Source: Arthrobacter endolithicus | GTDB taxonomy: Bacteria > Actinomycetota > Actinomycetes > Actinomycetales > Micrococcaceae | DNA length: 64,000 nt | Direction: 5' to 3' | Assembly (NCBI RefSeq): GCF_026627425.1 | Contig: NZ_JAPNLH010000010.1 | Coordinates: 62,001-126,000 of the forward strand | Shown: positions 21,857 through 30,670 of the stretch, in pieces | Layout: the number at the start of each line of letters is the position of its first letter | How positions within the stretch are numbered: position 1 is the first letter of the stretch | Translations under genes and position numbers: made by a program | Notes under the pieces: model-generated | What the model saw: only the letters and a program-made list of their open reading frames with translations | Told to the model about the DNA's origin: nothing | Databases searched by the model: none

Positions 21857-23260
21857 CTAGTGCTTGTCCTGGCGCGGTATGTACACTTCTTTGACCAGCA
21901 GCAGGACGGCGGCAGCCGTAGGGATCGCGATTAATGCTCCGAGGACGCCCAGCAGACTGCCGCCGGCAATCACCGAAATCACGGCGACGGCGCCTGGAAC
22001 GGCTACGGCCTTCTGCATGATCCGCGGTGAGATGAAGTACGCCTCAAACTGCAGATAGGCGAAGTAGAAGATGGCGTAGATCACCGTCGTCTGCCAGCCC
22101 GCAGTGAGTGCAACCAGGATGACGACGACGGCGGCGATCATGCCGCCCACGAGCGGAATAAAGGCCAGCAGCGCGACAACGAAAGCCAGCAGAACGCTGA
22201 ACGGAATGCCCAAGATGGTCATCACGATAAAGGCGAAAGTGGCGTTGAGGACCGCGACGCAGACCTGGCCGATCACGTAGTTGCCCACCGAGCCGGTGAT
22301 TTCCTCACTGAGCCGCCGGACTCTGTCGCGGCGCGAGCGCGGGGCGAGCCGGTAGCCCCAGCGTTTCATCGCCGGCAGCGAGGCCAGGAAATACAGGCTG
22401 AGCACCAGGACGATAAGGGCACCGAACAGGCCGTTGGCAATGGTGCTGCCCACTCCGACGACGCCGCCGAAAATTCCGCCCACGGCCTGGGAATCCTGGA
22501 AGAACTTGGCGACTTGCTCGCTGATGGTATCCCGCACGTGGTACTGCGTGTCGATATTCTTGAAGAAATCCGAGTTCAGGAAAGTGTTGATCCAGCTGGG
22601 AGCGTTGGTGATCAGCTGCGTGGACTGTTCAATGATGGTGGGGATCAACGTGGCGAAGAAGCCGGCCACAATGCCGACCAGAACGACGAGCGAAATCAGG
22701 ATTCCCAGTGGGCGCGGCACCTTGCGCGCCTCCAGCCAACGGACCACCGGGTCCAAGCCGAGGGCGATGAACAGCGCCGTCACGATCCACAGCAGCAGCT
22801 GTTCGGTATGCGTGAGCATGAAGTACAGGAACAACGCCAAACCCACACCCACGGTGCCCATGAATCCGATGTAGATGGGCTGCTGGAGAGATACCGCGGG
22901 CCTTGAGCTGCGGAATTTTCTACCTGCGGCTCCGGTCGTAGCTGCCTTTCTGGAGGCGGCGTCGGTCGCATCCGACGAGTCAGTCCCTTTCGGGGGTACG
23001 GGCTCGGTCTCGGCGTCCGGCGGCATTTCGAAACGAAGCCGGGGATGGGCGCCGGGAATTGGCCGCCGCAGCTGTCCGAGCGTTCGAGCGATCAATCCGG
23101 AATGCGAGGAGGTAAGCACCGAGGCAGCCTCCACGGGCACGGGCGCGGGCGAATGCTGGCTGGGGTCATCTGCTGAGGTCAAGGGGGATTCGCTGCTTTC
23201 ACTTCGAGGCTTTTCGGTCACCCGCGGCGGCTTCTGAGGCTGGGGCTTTGTGCCAAACAT
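21857..23260 (-). CDS. AI-2E family transporter (PerM-like)
   Basis: 467 aa. A ~130-residue charged, disordered N-terminus precedes eight or so membrane helices arranged as in AI-2E/PerM proteins, with a central amphipathic region (~190-260) and the late motif FIPLVGGMIAAVVVILVAL. The family exports small solutes; the substrate here is unknown. The tail ends KEVYIPRQDKH. Divergently oriented to the 23526 gene. Confidence 0.85.
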   Translation of the reverse strand: MFGTKPQPQKPPRVTEKPRSESSESPLTSADDPSQHSPAPVPVEAASVLTSSHSGLIARTLGQLRRPIPGAHPRLRFEMPPDAETEPVPPKGTDSSDATDAASRKAATTGAAGRKFRSSRPAVSLQQPIYIGFMGTVGVGLALFLYFMLTHTEQLLLWIVTALFIALGLDPVVRWLEARKVPRPLGILISLVVLVGIVAGFFATLIPTIIEQSTQLITNAPSWINTFLNSDFFKNIDTQYHVRDTISEQVAKFFQDSQAVGGIFGGVVGVGSTIANGLFGALIVLVLSLYFLASLPAMKRWGYRLAPRSRRDRVRRLSEEITGSVGNYVIGQVCVAVLNATFAFIVMTILGIPFSVLLAFVVALLAFIPLVGGMIAAVVVILVALTAGWQTTVIYAIFYFAYLQFEAYFISPRIMQKAVAVPGAVAVISVIAGGSLLGVLGALIAIPTAAAVLLLVKEVYIPRQDKH

Positions 23261-23525
23261 TATCAGCCGTGCGAAGGTGAGTAAGCCCTCATCTCGGCTC
23301 GCAGCAGCGGCTACATACCGTTTGGCGACCCCGGGGAATTCCGCATGAACCCGCGGCTAACGGCGGTAGCTCCCGCCGTGCCCCTGGCAGGACGCGCGGC
23401 GGCAAAAAGGCGGCAACCGGACCGGAAGAGCACCTGCACCGGTCCAAAATCCCCATGATATAGCAAAACGGTTAGGCTTAAGGGAAGTAGGAATCCCCGT
23501 TTTTCCATTGACGTTAGGTATATTT

Positions 23526-25418
23526 GTGCGTTCGAAGGTAGCAGTAGTGCTGGCCGTTTTGGGCTTGGTGCTCCTAGGACTCGGAATCGGGCAGCGTACG
23601 GTCTGGGCGCCGCCGGCCACTGTCACGGCGTCCGTGGCGCAGGGGACCAAGAGCGCCCCGGTCACGGTTATTGATCCCGCAGTCCGGACGCTGCACGGCA
23701 GCCCGGTCACCGTCGCCGTCAAGTCCGGCGGGCCGATCCTGCTCGCTGCGGGCCGTTCGGACGACGTCGACGCTTGGGTTGGCAAGGCCGCCCACCTCAC
23801 AGTTACGGGAGCGGACGCGGACTTCAAGGTGCTGTCCACGACGAGCACGGACGGCGAGGGCACGGTTCCGAACCCTGCGGGCTCCGATCTCTGGATCCAG
23901 CAGCAGAGCGGCACCGGAACCGTCAGTTATGAGTGGACCCCGCCCGTCGACGGCAATTGGTCCTTGTTGGTCGCCTCCGACGGTTCGGCCCCGGCTCCGA
24001 CGGATATTTCGGTGACCGCCCCTAATGACACGAGCACTCCCTGGGCGGTTCCGCTGCTGGTGATTGGAGCTTTGCTGCTGATTATGGCTTTGCTGCTGCT
24101 GATTTTCCGGCCGAAAAAGGGGCGCCGCAGCGCCACAAATTCAGGACCGGCCCGGCGTGGGCCCGATGGTGGCAGGGACGGCAAAACGCCGATTTCGGCG
24201 GACGCGACGGGTTCGACGGCGATAGCGCCCGATGAGCCATCGCGGCCGTCCTCTACCGGGCCGTCCTCTACTGGCCCGTCCTCTACTGGCCCGTCCTCTA
24301 CTGGCCCGACTTCTACCGGGCCCTCGTCTACTGGCCCGACTTCTACCGGGCCGACTTCCGCGGGGGAGACCGGGCGAACGCTCTTCGCGCGCCGGGCTCC
24401 GCTGGCTGCTGCCGCTGCTCTGCTGCTGCTTACGGGCGCCGTGGCGCCGGCTGCCAACGCGGCCAGCACGCCGCCATCCGGGGGCGCAACCTCGGGGGGT
24501 GCTACGGGCACGTCGACAGCAACCTCTCCCGCGCCCGGAACCGCATCGGTTCCGGTGGTGTTGGAAAACCAGTTCGTCCGCATATTGGATGCGGTTGCGG
24601 CTGCTGTGACCACCGCGGATGCGGCAAAGGACGCCAGCCAACTGACGGGCAGGGTCTCCGGATCCGCGTTGGAACTACGGACGGCGAACTACAAAATCAG
24701 GTCCCAGGTTGCCGATTACGCCGCTGTGATGCCGGTGGCAAGTTCGAAGTTGTTGACCAAGGTCATCAGCACAAGCCGCACCTGGCCGCGGAGCGTCATG
24801 GCTGTGACGCAGGGCGAGGGTAACGCTGTTCCGCAGCTGCTGACCATGGTGCAGACGACGCCGAGAGAGAATTACAGGCTGGATCACGCGACCCCGCTGC
24901 TGCCGGGGGAGACCTTCCCGACCGTCGATAAGAAGGGCGCGGAGACGGTAGCGATGGACGATAAGTCCGACCTGCAGATGTCCCCGACGGCGGCATTAGC
25001 TGCGCTGGGAGACAGGTTGACCAAGCCGGACAGTGCCTGGAAGGACAAAATCACCGATCCCGTCTACATCCCGGACGTGGACTCATATCAGGCGGACATT
25101 GCCGCCAAGGGCCCGGACGCGACGTACGTCTTTTCGCATACGCCCGTGGCCGGTACCGGCCACGTTTTTCGCACGGCCGACGGCGGCGCACTGGTGAGCG
25201 CCAACTTCCACTTTAACGTCGACGCCACCTCCAAGGCGGACGCCAAATTGACCGTGGGTCCGGATGCCGCCGTCTTCACGGGCGGAACGGAAACCACCAA
25301 GGGGTTTGCACTCAACTTCGGCGAACCCGTAGTTCTCTACGTTCCGCCGGCCGGTTCACCGAACAAAATGGCGCTGCTGTCGGCCACCCGCGGGCTCATC
25401 GGCGCGAGCTTCAAGTAG
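23526..25418 (+). CDS. Membrane-anchored secreted protein with STGPS repeats
   Basis: 630 aa from the GTG after a purine-rich AGGT; a TTG six codons upstream is also in frame. An N-terminal helix (~5-25) is followed by an extracellular beta-rich domain (~30-170), a second helix (~175-200, LLLIMALLLLIF), an eight-unit STGPS repeat (~241-280), a third helix (~293-312) and a large C-terminal domain of ~320 residues. No enzyme motif found. The third hydrophobic segment, followed by Thr/Ser/Gly, looks like an export anchor. A cell-envelope role is likely; I do not recognise the family. Confidence 0.75.
   Translation: MRSKVAVVLAVLGLVLLGLGIGQRTVWAPPATVTASVAQGTKSAPVTVIDPAVRTLHGSPVTVAVKSGGPILLAAGRSDDVDAWVGKAAHLTVTGADADFKVLSTTSTDGEGTVPNPAGSDLWIQQQSGTGTVSYEWTPPVDGNWSLLVASDGSAPAPTDISVTAPNDTSTPWAVPLLVIGALLLIMALLLLIFRPKKGRRSATNSGPARRGPDGGRDGKTPISADATGSTAIAPDEPSRPSSTGPSSTGPSSTGPSSTGPTSTGPSSTGPTSTGPTSAGETGRTLFARRAPLAAAAALLLLTGAVAPAANAASTPPSGGATSGGATGTSTATSPAPGTASVPVVLENQFVRILDAVAAAVTTADAAKDASQLTGRVSGSALELRTANYKIRSQVADYAAVMPVASSKLLTKVISTSRTWPRSVMAVTQGEGNAVPQLLTMVQTTPRENYRLDHATPLLPGETFPTVDKKGAETVAMDDKSDLQMSPTAALAALGDRLTKPDSAWKDKITDPVYIPDVDSYQADIAAKGPDATYVFSHTPVAGTGHVFRTADGGALVSANFHFNVDATSKADAKLTVGPDAAVFTGGTETTKGFALNFGEPVVLYVPPAGSPNKMALLSATRGLIGASFK
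24246..24365 (+). repeat. 15-bp minisatellite, eight units
   Basis: Eight consecutive 15-base units of the type CCGTCCTCTACTGGC encode P-S-S-T-G. Three adjacent units are identical, suggesting recent expansion. Confidence 0.95.
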
Positions 25419-25479
25419 TGCCGACGGTGCTCCACCCCGCCCGAGCTTTCCCGGTCCCTCCCGCGGCATTTGCCGCAGA

Positions 25480-25485
25480 TAGAGT
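25480..25485 (+). promoter_or_regulatory. Leaderless-type -10 box
   Basis: TAGAGT, then 6 bases, then the ATG at 25492. Confidence 0.5.
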
Positions 25486-25491
25486 AAATCC

Positions 25492-26499
25492 ATGAGTCAA
25501 CCAGGTTCCGTTCCCGTAAATCCAGCCTTCGCTGCCGGCGTCAACCTCCGCGGTGCAGTGGACCTTTCCGCGTTGAAAAAGCCCCGGCCCGCAGGTCCGG
25601 CCGTCGCTTCGCCGGGAGGCGGTGCCGCTCCCGGGAACGGCCAACCCGGCGACGGTTCCGACGGCGCCGCAGCCGGGTATGCAGTGGATGTCACCGAGCA
25701 AAGCTTCCAGGAGTTGGTCCAGGTTTCCGCGCAGGTCCCTGTTGTGGTCTCCCTCGGGGCAGCATGGTCCGGCCAGTCCAGCACACTGAATGTCATGTTG
25801 GAGCGACTGGTGAGCGGATACGCCGGCCGGCTGTTACTGGCCCGGGTCGATGCGGAGGCAAGTCCGCAGATCGCGCAGGCCTTTGCTGCGCAGGCTATTC
25901 CAACCGTGGTTGCCCTCATCAACGGCCAGCCGGTGCCGCTTTTTGAAGGTGAGATGCCGGAGGACCAGGTGGGCCGGCTGTTGGATGAGCTTTTGAAGGT
26001 GGCGGCAGCGAACGGCGTCAGCGGCAATCTGGGCGCAGACCCGGCGGCTGCCGACGCGGAACCGACGCCACCGCCGTTGCCGCCGCTGCATCAGGAGGCG
26101 TTCGATGCCATTGAAGCAGGGGATTACGACGCTGCTGAAACTGCGTACCGCCGGGCGCTGGCCGATCAGCCTGCAGACGCTGATGCGAAAATCGGATTAG
26201 CACAGGTGCATTTGATGCAGCGGACCTCCGCCATTGACACGGAGCAGGCCGCTGCCCTGCGGCACGCTGCGGCGCAGAAAACGGACGATGTTGACGCGCA
26301 GCTGGCCGTGGCGGATTTGGATATTGTCGGAGGACATGTGGAGGACGGCTTTGGCCGTATTCTTGCGTTCATCAGCGCGAACTTCGGTCCGGAGCGGGAA
26401 ACCGCACGGATCCGCCTACTGGAACTATTCGACGTCGTCGGCGTGACGGATCCGCGGGTGTCCAAGGCCCGGCAGTCACTGGCCCGGGCGCTGTTCTAA
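25492..26499 (+). CDS. Thioredoxin-fold/TPR co-chaperonin-like protein (YbbN/CnoX type)
   Basis: 335 aa. After a Gly/Pro-rich N-terminus (~30-60), a thioredoxin fold runs ~65-180 (VVVSLGAAWSGQSS, then AIPTVVALINGQPV). Both redox cysteines of CxxC are missing (Trp-Ser-Gly-Gln), so it cannot act as a thiol reductase. TPR-like repeats fill ~200-335. YbbN/CnoX proteins hold unfolded substrates for GroEL. The mycobacterial counterpart (Rv1324) lies in the same gene order. Confidence 0.85.
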   Translation: MSQPGSVPVNPAFAAGVNLRGAVDLSALKKPRPAGPAVASPGGGAAPGNGQPGDGSDGAAAGYAVDVTEQSFQELVQVSAQVPVVVSLGAAWSGQSSTLNVMLERLVSGYAGRLLLARVDAEASPQIAQAFAAQAIPTVVALINGQPVPLFEGEMPEDQVGRLLDELLKVAAANGVSGNLGADPAAADAEPTPPPLPPLHQEAFDAIEAGDYDAAETAYRRALADQPADADAKIGLAQVHLMQRTSAIDTEQAAALRHAAAQKTDDVDAQLAVADLDIVGGHVEDGFGRILAFISANFGPERETARIRLLELFDVVGVTDPRVSKARQSLARALF

Positions 26500-26550
26500 G
26501 GCCGGTAATCCGAGGCCTCGAGGAATGACTTAAGGGACAGCCTTGTTGGG

Positions 26551-27119
26551 TTGACTGCGACCACGTCCAAACTGTTTGCGCCTTTCTCCCTACGCTCCCT
26601 CGAGCTGTCCCACCGCGGCTGGGTTTCGCCCATGTGCCGTATTCTTCGGATCCTGTGCGGGCTCCCGGGGTACCGGCCGACTGGCACCTGCCGCATCTGG
26701 GGCAGTTCGCCGCTGGGGGAGCGGCCCTGGCCCTCCGCTACCGGCTGGCTGCCGGAGGCCTGGATTCAGCGAGTTCCGTTCGACTGGCCCACGTTGCTGC
26801 AGCGCACGGCGTGGATCTGATCGATGTCTTCAGCGGCGGCGCGGTCCCCGGTGCCAGCATTCCCGTAGGCCCGGGATACCAGACCGGGTTCGCCGAGCAG
26901 ATCCGCCGCGAGGCCTGGGTGGCGACCGCCGCCGTCGGGCTTATCTCGACGGCGGAACAGGCGGAGCACCTGCTGGCAACAGGTCTGGCCGACGCCGTTT
27001 TCCTGGCCCGGGCGGCGTTGCGGGATCCGCACTGGTGGCAGCGGGCGGCGCACGATCTCGGCGTCGAGCTGGCATGGGCACCGCAATATGAACGCGCGGC
27101 CGCCCGGGCGAAGTACTAG
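26551..27119 (+). pseudogene. Broken Old Yellow Enzyme (NADH:flavin oxidoreductase) gene
   Basis: The first 28 codons (SKLFAPFSLRSLELSHRGWVSPMC) match the start of YqjM/NamA-type enzymes. The frame then breaks by about one base after SPMC and continues in another frame as YSSDPVRAPGVPADWHLPHLG. The middle of the barrel, roughly 170-180 residues, is missing, and the text resumes with VDLIDVFSGG...IPVGPGYQTGFAEQIRREA and ends normally. So a single frameshift and a large internal deletion are both present. A 161-aa protein from the second frame would lack most of the FMN site. Confidence 0.85.
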
Positions 27120-27184
27120 CGCCCCTGCCGCGAAGTACGGGAAAATCATCCTTTTTGATGTCCCGCGGCCAATCGACAGACTGC

Positions 27185-27190
27185 TAGCGT
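27185..27190 (+). promoter_or_regulatory. Leaderless-type -10 box
   Basis: TAGCGT, then 7 bases, then the ATG of the ABC ATPase. It supports that ATG over a GTG three codons upstream. Confidence 0.45.
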
Positions 27191-27197
27191 GGCCGGT

Positions 27198-28064
27198 ATG
27201 ACCGACATCCCGAACAGCTCATCACGCCCCGTTCTCCCGGATGCTGCCCGTCCTGCGGACCCCGAAGCGACAGAAACCTCCATGGCGGCACCCGGCGCAG
27301 CCACGGACAGCCCCCCGGCCCTGGTTCTGCGCGGCCTGACCAAGCGATTCAACGGCAAGGTCGCCGTCAACGCCATCGACCTCGACGTGCCCTCGGGCTC
27401 GTTCTACGGGCTCGTTGGACCGAACGGCGCCGGAAAGACCACGTCCCTTTCGATGGCCACCGGCCTGCTGCGTCCGGATTCCGGCCAAGTGTGGGTGCAT
27501 GGGGTCAACGTCTGGGAGCACCAGCTGCAGGCCAAGCGGCTAATGGGCATCCTGCCGGACGGCGTTCGGCTCTTCGACAGGCTGTCCGGGGAACAACTCG
27601 TGACGTATGCGGGCCTACTGCGCGGGATGGATCGGGAGACCGTGAAGGAGCGTGTGAAGGACCTGCTGGCAGCCCTCGATCTGGCGAAGGACGCCGGCAC
27701 CCTGGTCGTAGACTATTCCGCTGGAATGACCAAAAAGATTGCCCTCGCCTCCGCCCTGATTCACGCTCCCCGGGTGTTGGTCCTGGACGAGCCCTTCGAA
27801 TCAGTAGACCCGGTCTCCGCGGCGAATATCCGCGACATCCTGCACAGCTATGTGAGCTCCGGCGGCACCGTCATCGTCTCCAGCCACGTCATGGACCTGG
27901 TGCAGCGGATGTGTGATCATGTGGCCGTCATAGCCGGCGGAAATGTGCTCGCTGCCGGGACGGTGGATGAAGTCCGGGCAGGTGCCAGCCTGGAAGATCG
28001 CTTTGTGCAGCTGGTCGGTGGACGTCACGAAACGGGGGGTCTGGCATGGTTGCGGACCTCCTGA
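27198..28064 (+). CDS. ABC transporter ATP-binding protein
   Basis: 288 aa. Walker A GPNGAGKTT lies at ~74-82, the signature is a degenerate YSAGM, Walker B is VLVLDEPFE, and the switch is VIVSSHVMD. The type matches bacitracin/antibiotic-exporter or ABC-2 ATPases (YxlF-like). The ~35-residue N-terminus is disordered. It overlaps its permease by 19 bases, so the two form one exporter. Confidence 0.93.
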   Translation: MTDIPNSSSRPVLPDAARPADPEATETSMAAPGAATDSPPALVLRGLTKRFNGKVAVNAIDLDVPSGSFYGLVGPNGAGKTTSLSMATGLLRPDSGQVWVHGVNVWEHQLQAKRLMGILPDGVRLFDRLSGEQLVTYAGLLRGMDRETVKERVKDLLAALDLAKDAGTLVVDYSAGMTKKIALASALIHAPRVLVLDEPFESVDPVSAANIRDILHSYVSSGGTVIVSSHVMDLVQRMCDHVAVIAGGNVLAAGTVDEVRAGASLEDRFVQLVGGRHETGGLAWLRTS

Positions 28065-29617
28065 GGCTCAAGCTCACGCTGCTGCGCAATTCGCTGCGGC
28101 GCAGCCCGTGGCAGCTGGTGGGACTGATCATCGGCGGCCTCTATGGGCTCGGTGTGCTGACCATCGCCGTCATAGGTCTGCTGGCCCTGAGTGCGGCGGA
28201 CGTTGAGCTGGCCAAGACCGTCATCGTCCTGGCCGGGTCCGCCGTCGTCCTTGGCTGGCTGGTGATCCCGGTCTTCGCGTCCGGCGTGGACATGACTTTG
28301 GACCCCGCGCGCTTTACCACCTTCGCTGTTCCCATGAAGCAATTGCTGGCCGGTCTGGCGTTTTCCGGGTTCCTCGGTATTCCCGGTGCCATCACGCTGC
28401 TGGCCTCGCTCGGGACGGTGGGAACCTGGTGGCGGCACCCGCTGGCGATGCTGGCCGCGGCAGTCTGCGCGGTGCTCGCGGTGCTCACATGCATTGTTGC
28501 GTCCAGGGCCATCACGTCGGCCAGCACCAACTTGTCCTCCTCGCGGCGGTTCAAAGATGTCAGCGGGGTGCTGCTGTTTCTGCCGTTGATATTGCTGGGG
28601 CCGATAATCAGCGGGCTCAGAAGGGGGGTCGAGAACGCAGCGGACGTGCTGCCCGGTTTTGCGCAGACCCTGTCCTGGACACCCCTGGGGGCGGTCTGGT
28701 CCGTGCCCGCTGATCTCGCCGCAGGATCCCCAGGCCAAGCGGCGCTGAAGTTTTTGATTGCCCTCGCAACGCTGGCTGTGCTGACCTGGCTGTGGAAGAT
28801 CAGCCTTGCCAAGGCGCTGGTGACGCCCGTGCATAGCGCCGGCGTGCGGCGAACCGGCGGTAAGCTGGGTGCGTTCGATCTCTTCCCCGGGACTGAGGCA
28901 GGGGCAGTTGCCGCACGAGCCATGATCTACTGGCTTCGGGATCCGCGGTACACCGTCAGTCTGATCACAGCGGCGGTCATTCCGCTGGTCTTCACCGTTC
29001 CGGCGCTGCAAAGCGGCTCGCTTGGAATATTGAACTTTGCCGGAGCCATTGCCGTTTTCTTCCTGGTCTGGTCCATCTCCGCGGACATTTCGTACGACAA
29101 CACGGCTTTTGCCTTGCACGTTGGCTCAGGGGTCCGCGGCCGGGCGGACCGGGCCGGCCGGGCCCTTGCGTGCGGTGTATTGGCGGTCCCGCTGGGCCTG
29201 ATCTACAACCTGGTGGGGGCAGCGGTGAACTCCAGCTGGATCTATCTGCCCGCGCTGATGGGCCTGACGCTGGGGTTGGCGCTCAGCGGCCTGGGATTGT
29301 CCAGTGTGGTGTCCGCGTGGTTCACCTACAACGCACCGGCGCCGGGGGACAGCCCGTTTAAGTCCCGCCCGGGGAACAATTTTGCCGTGCTGGGCACGCA
29401 GTTGGGCGGCTACGTCGGCTTGGGCGTGCTGGTCCTTCCGGAAATCATCCTCACGGCGGTGGCTTTTGGCACCGGACGGCCGGTGTTTGGCTGGATCTGC
29501 CTTGCGGTCGGGCTCGTACTGGGCATGGTGCTGCTGAGTGTGGGGATTGTGCTCGGCGGCAGGCTCTACGACAAGCGCGCACCGGAGCTGTTGGCCGCCT
29601 TGGTCAAGGCGAGGTAG
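28046..29617 (+). CDS. ABC transporter permease (ABC-2-like exporter)
   Basis: 523 aa, about 12 hydrophobic segments, no nucleotide-binding motif. It starts MVADLLRLKLTLLRNSLRRSPW, a basic amphipathic lead-in typical of ABC-2 permeases. Encoded with overlap after the ATPase. Substrate unknown. Confidence 0.88.
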   Translation: MVADLLRLKLTLLRNSLRRSPWQLVGLIIGGLYGLGVLTIAVIGLLALSAADVELAKTVIVLAGSAVVLGWLVIPVFASGVDMTLDPARFTTFAVPMKQLLAGLAFSGFLGIPGAITLLASLGTVGTWWRHPLAMLAAAVCAVLAVLTCIVASRAITSASTNLSSSRRFKDVSGVLLFLPLILLGPIISGLRRGVENAADVLPGFAQTLSWTPLGAVWSVPADLAAGSPGQAALKFLIALATLAVLTWLWKISLAKALVTPVHSAGVRRTGGKLGAFDLFPGTEAGAVAARAMIYWLRDPRYTVSLITAAVIPLVFTVPALQSGSLGILNFAGAIAVFFLVWSISADISYDNTAFALHVGSGVRGRADRAGRALACGVLAVPLGLIYNLVGAAVNSSWIYLPALMGLTLGLALSGLGLSSVVSAWFTYNAPAPGDSPFKSRPGNNFAVLGTQLGGYVGLGVLVLPEIILTAVAFGTGRPVFGWICLAVGLVLGMVLLSVGIVLGGRLYDKRAPELLAALVKAR

Positions 29618-29735
29618 CGAACTCGGCGCTGCCCGTACGGCATAGATAGAATGCCCGACGACGCCGAAAGCCTTCCGCCGCCACTGGAGCTTAGGTAGGA
29701 CATGGGATAAGTTCGATGTAAGCCCGAAATTTGGT

Positions 29736-29745
29736 TTGATATCAA
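29736..29745. promoter_or_regulatory. Short palindrome upstream of nagB
   Basis: TTGATATCAA, a perfect 10-bp palindrome about 57 bases before the nagB start in an otherwise GC-rich gap. It could be an operator core; no regulator is assigned. A TAGAAT box further upstream (29647 region) may be the promoter. Confidence 0.3.
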
Positions 29746-29801
29746 TTCGCCGTATTACCGCGTTCCGAGCGGCAGCCCCGGTGAGGGAAAGGCAGTGAAC
29801 C

Positions 29802-30584
29802 ATGGAGGTAGTAATCCTCCCCAGCAGCAAAGAAATAGGCGCCTTGGCCGCCGACGCCATCGAGGCACTGGTCCGCCGGAAACCGGCCGCGGTGCTCGGG
29901 CTTGCCACGGGTTCATCCCCGTTGCCGATCTACGATGAACTGGCCCGTCGGCACGGCGATCACGGGCTCAGCTTTGCGCAGGCCCAGGGCTATGCACTCG
30001 ATGAATACGTGGGTCTACCGGTCGGTCACCACGAGTCTTACCGTGAGGTGATCCGGCGGGAATTCACGAACCGCGTGGATATTGCCGCCGAGAATGTGCA
30101 CGGTCCCGACGGGTCCGCCAAGGATGTGCTCGCGGCCTGCCAGGGCTATGAGGATGCTATCAAGGCAGCCGGCGGCGTGGACCTGCAGATTCTGGGCGTC
30201 GGCACCGATGGCCACATCGGCTTTAATGAGCCCGGCTCGTCGCTTGCTTCGCGGACCCGGATCAAGACGCTGCTGGAGCAGACGCGGCGGGACAACGCGC
30301 GCTTTTTTGACAGCATTGATCAGGTGCCGCACCACGTCGTGACGCAGGGACTCGGGACTATTATGGATGCACGGCACGTGCTGCTCGTGGCCACCGGTGC
30401 GCACAAGGCCCAAGCTGTCCGGGACTTCGTCGAGGGTCCGGTCGCCGCCATCTGCGCGGCTTCCGTGCTCCAGTTCCACCCGCACGTCACGGTCCTGCTC
30501 GACGAGGCCGCCGCGTCGTCCCTGCAGTTGGCCGATTTCTACCGACACACCTATGACAACAAACCGAACTGGCAGGGCCTCTAA
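29802..30584 (+). CDS. nagB: Glucosamine-6-phosphate deaminase
   Basis: 260 aa, normal length. ATGSSPLPIYDEL binds the sugar phosphate, ALDEYVGLP holds the catalytic Asp, and GVGTDGHIGFNEPGSS and HHVVTQGLGTIMDA are family signatures. It converts GlcN-6-P to fructose-6-P plus ammonia, following NagA. GAAAGG precedes the ATG. Transcribed alone. Confidence 0.96.
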   Translation: MEVVILPSSKEIGALAADAIEALVRRKPAAVLGLATGSSPLPIYDELARRHGDHGLSFAQAQGYALDEYVGLPVGHHESYREVIRREFTNRVDIAAENVHGPDGSAKDVLAACQGYEDAIKAAGGVDLQILGVGTDGHIGFNEPGSSLASRTRIKTLLEQTRRDNARFFDSIDQVPHHVVTQGLGTIMDARHVLLVATGAHKAQAVRDFVEGPVAAICAASVLQFHPHVTVLLDEAAASSLQLADFYRHTYDNKPNWQGL

Positions 30585-30670
30585 GCCGAAGCCGCTACGA
30601 TGGCGCGGCCCGCATGGCGCCGGCCACCTATTCCAGGATCAGCGGCCAGTGAACGAGCCGAGCCGCCCAT

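Noticed and set aside
24246-24365. Tandem repeat array as a possible CRISPR
   Set aside because: Units are 15 bp without spacers and are translated in frame as STGPS.
28025-29119. 364-codon minus-strand frame opposite the ABC permease
   Set aside because: No recognisable domain; low-complexity Gly/Gln/Arg product typical of an antisense shadow.
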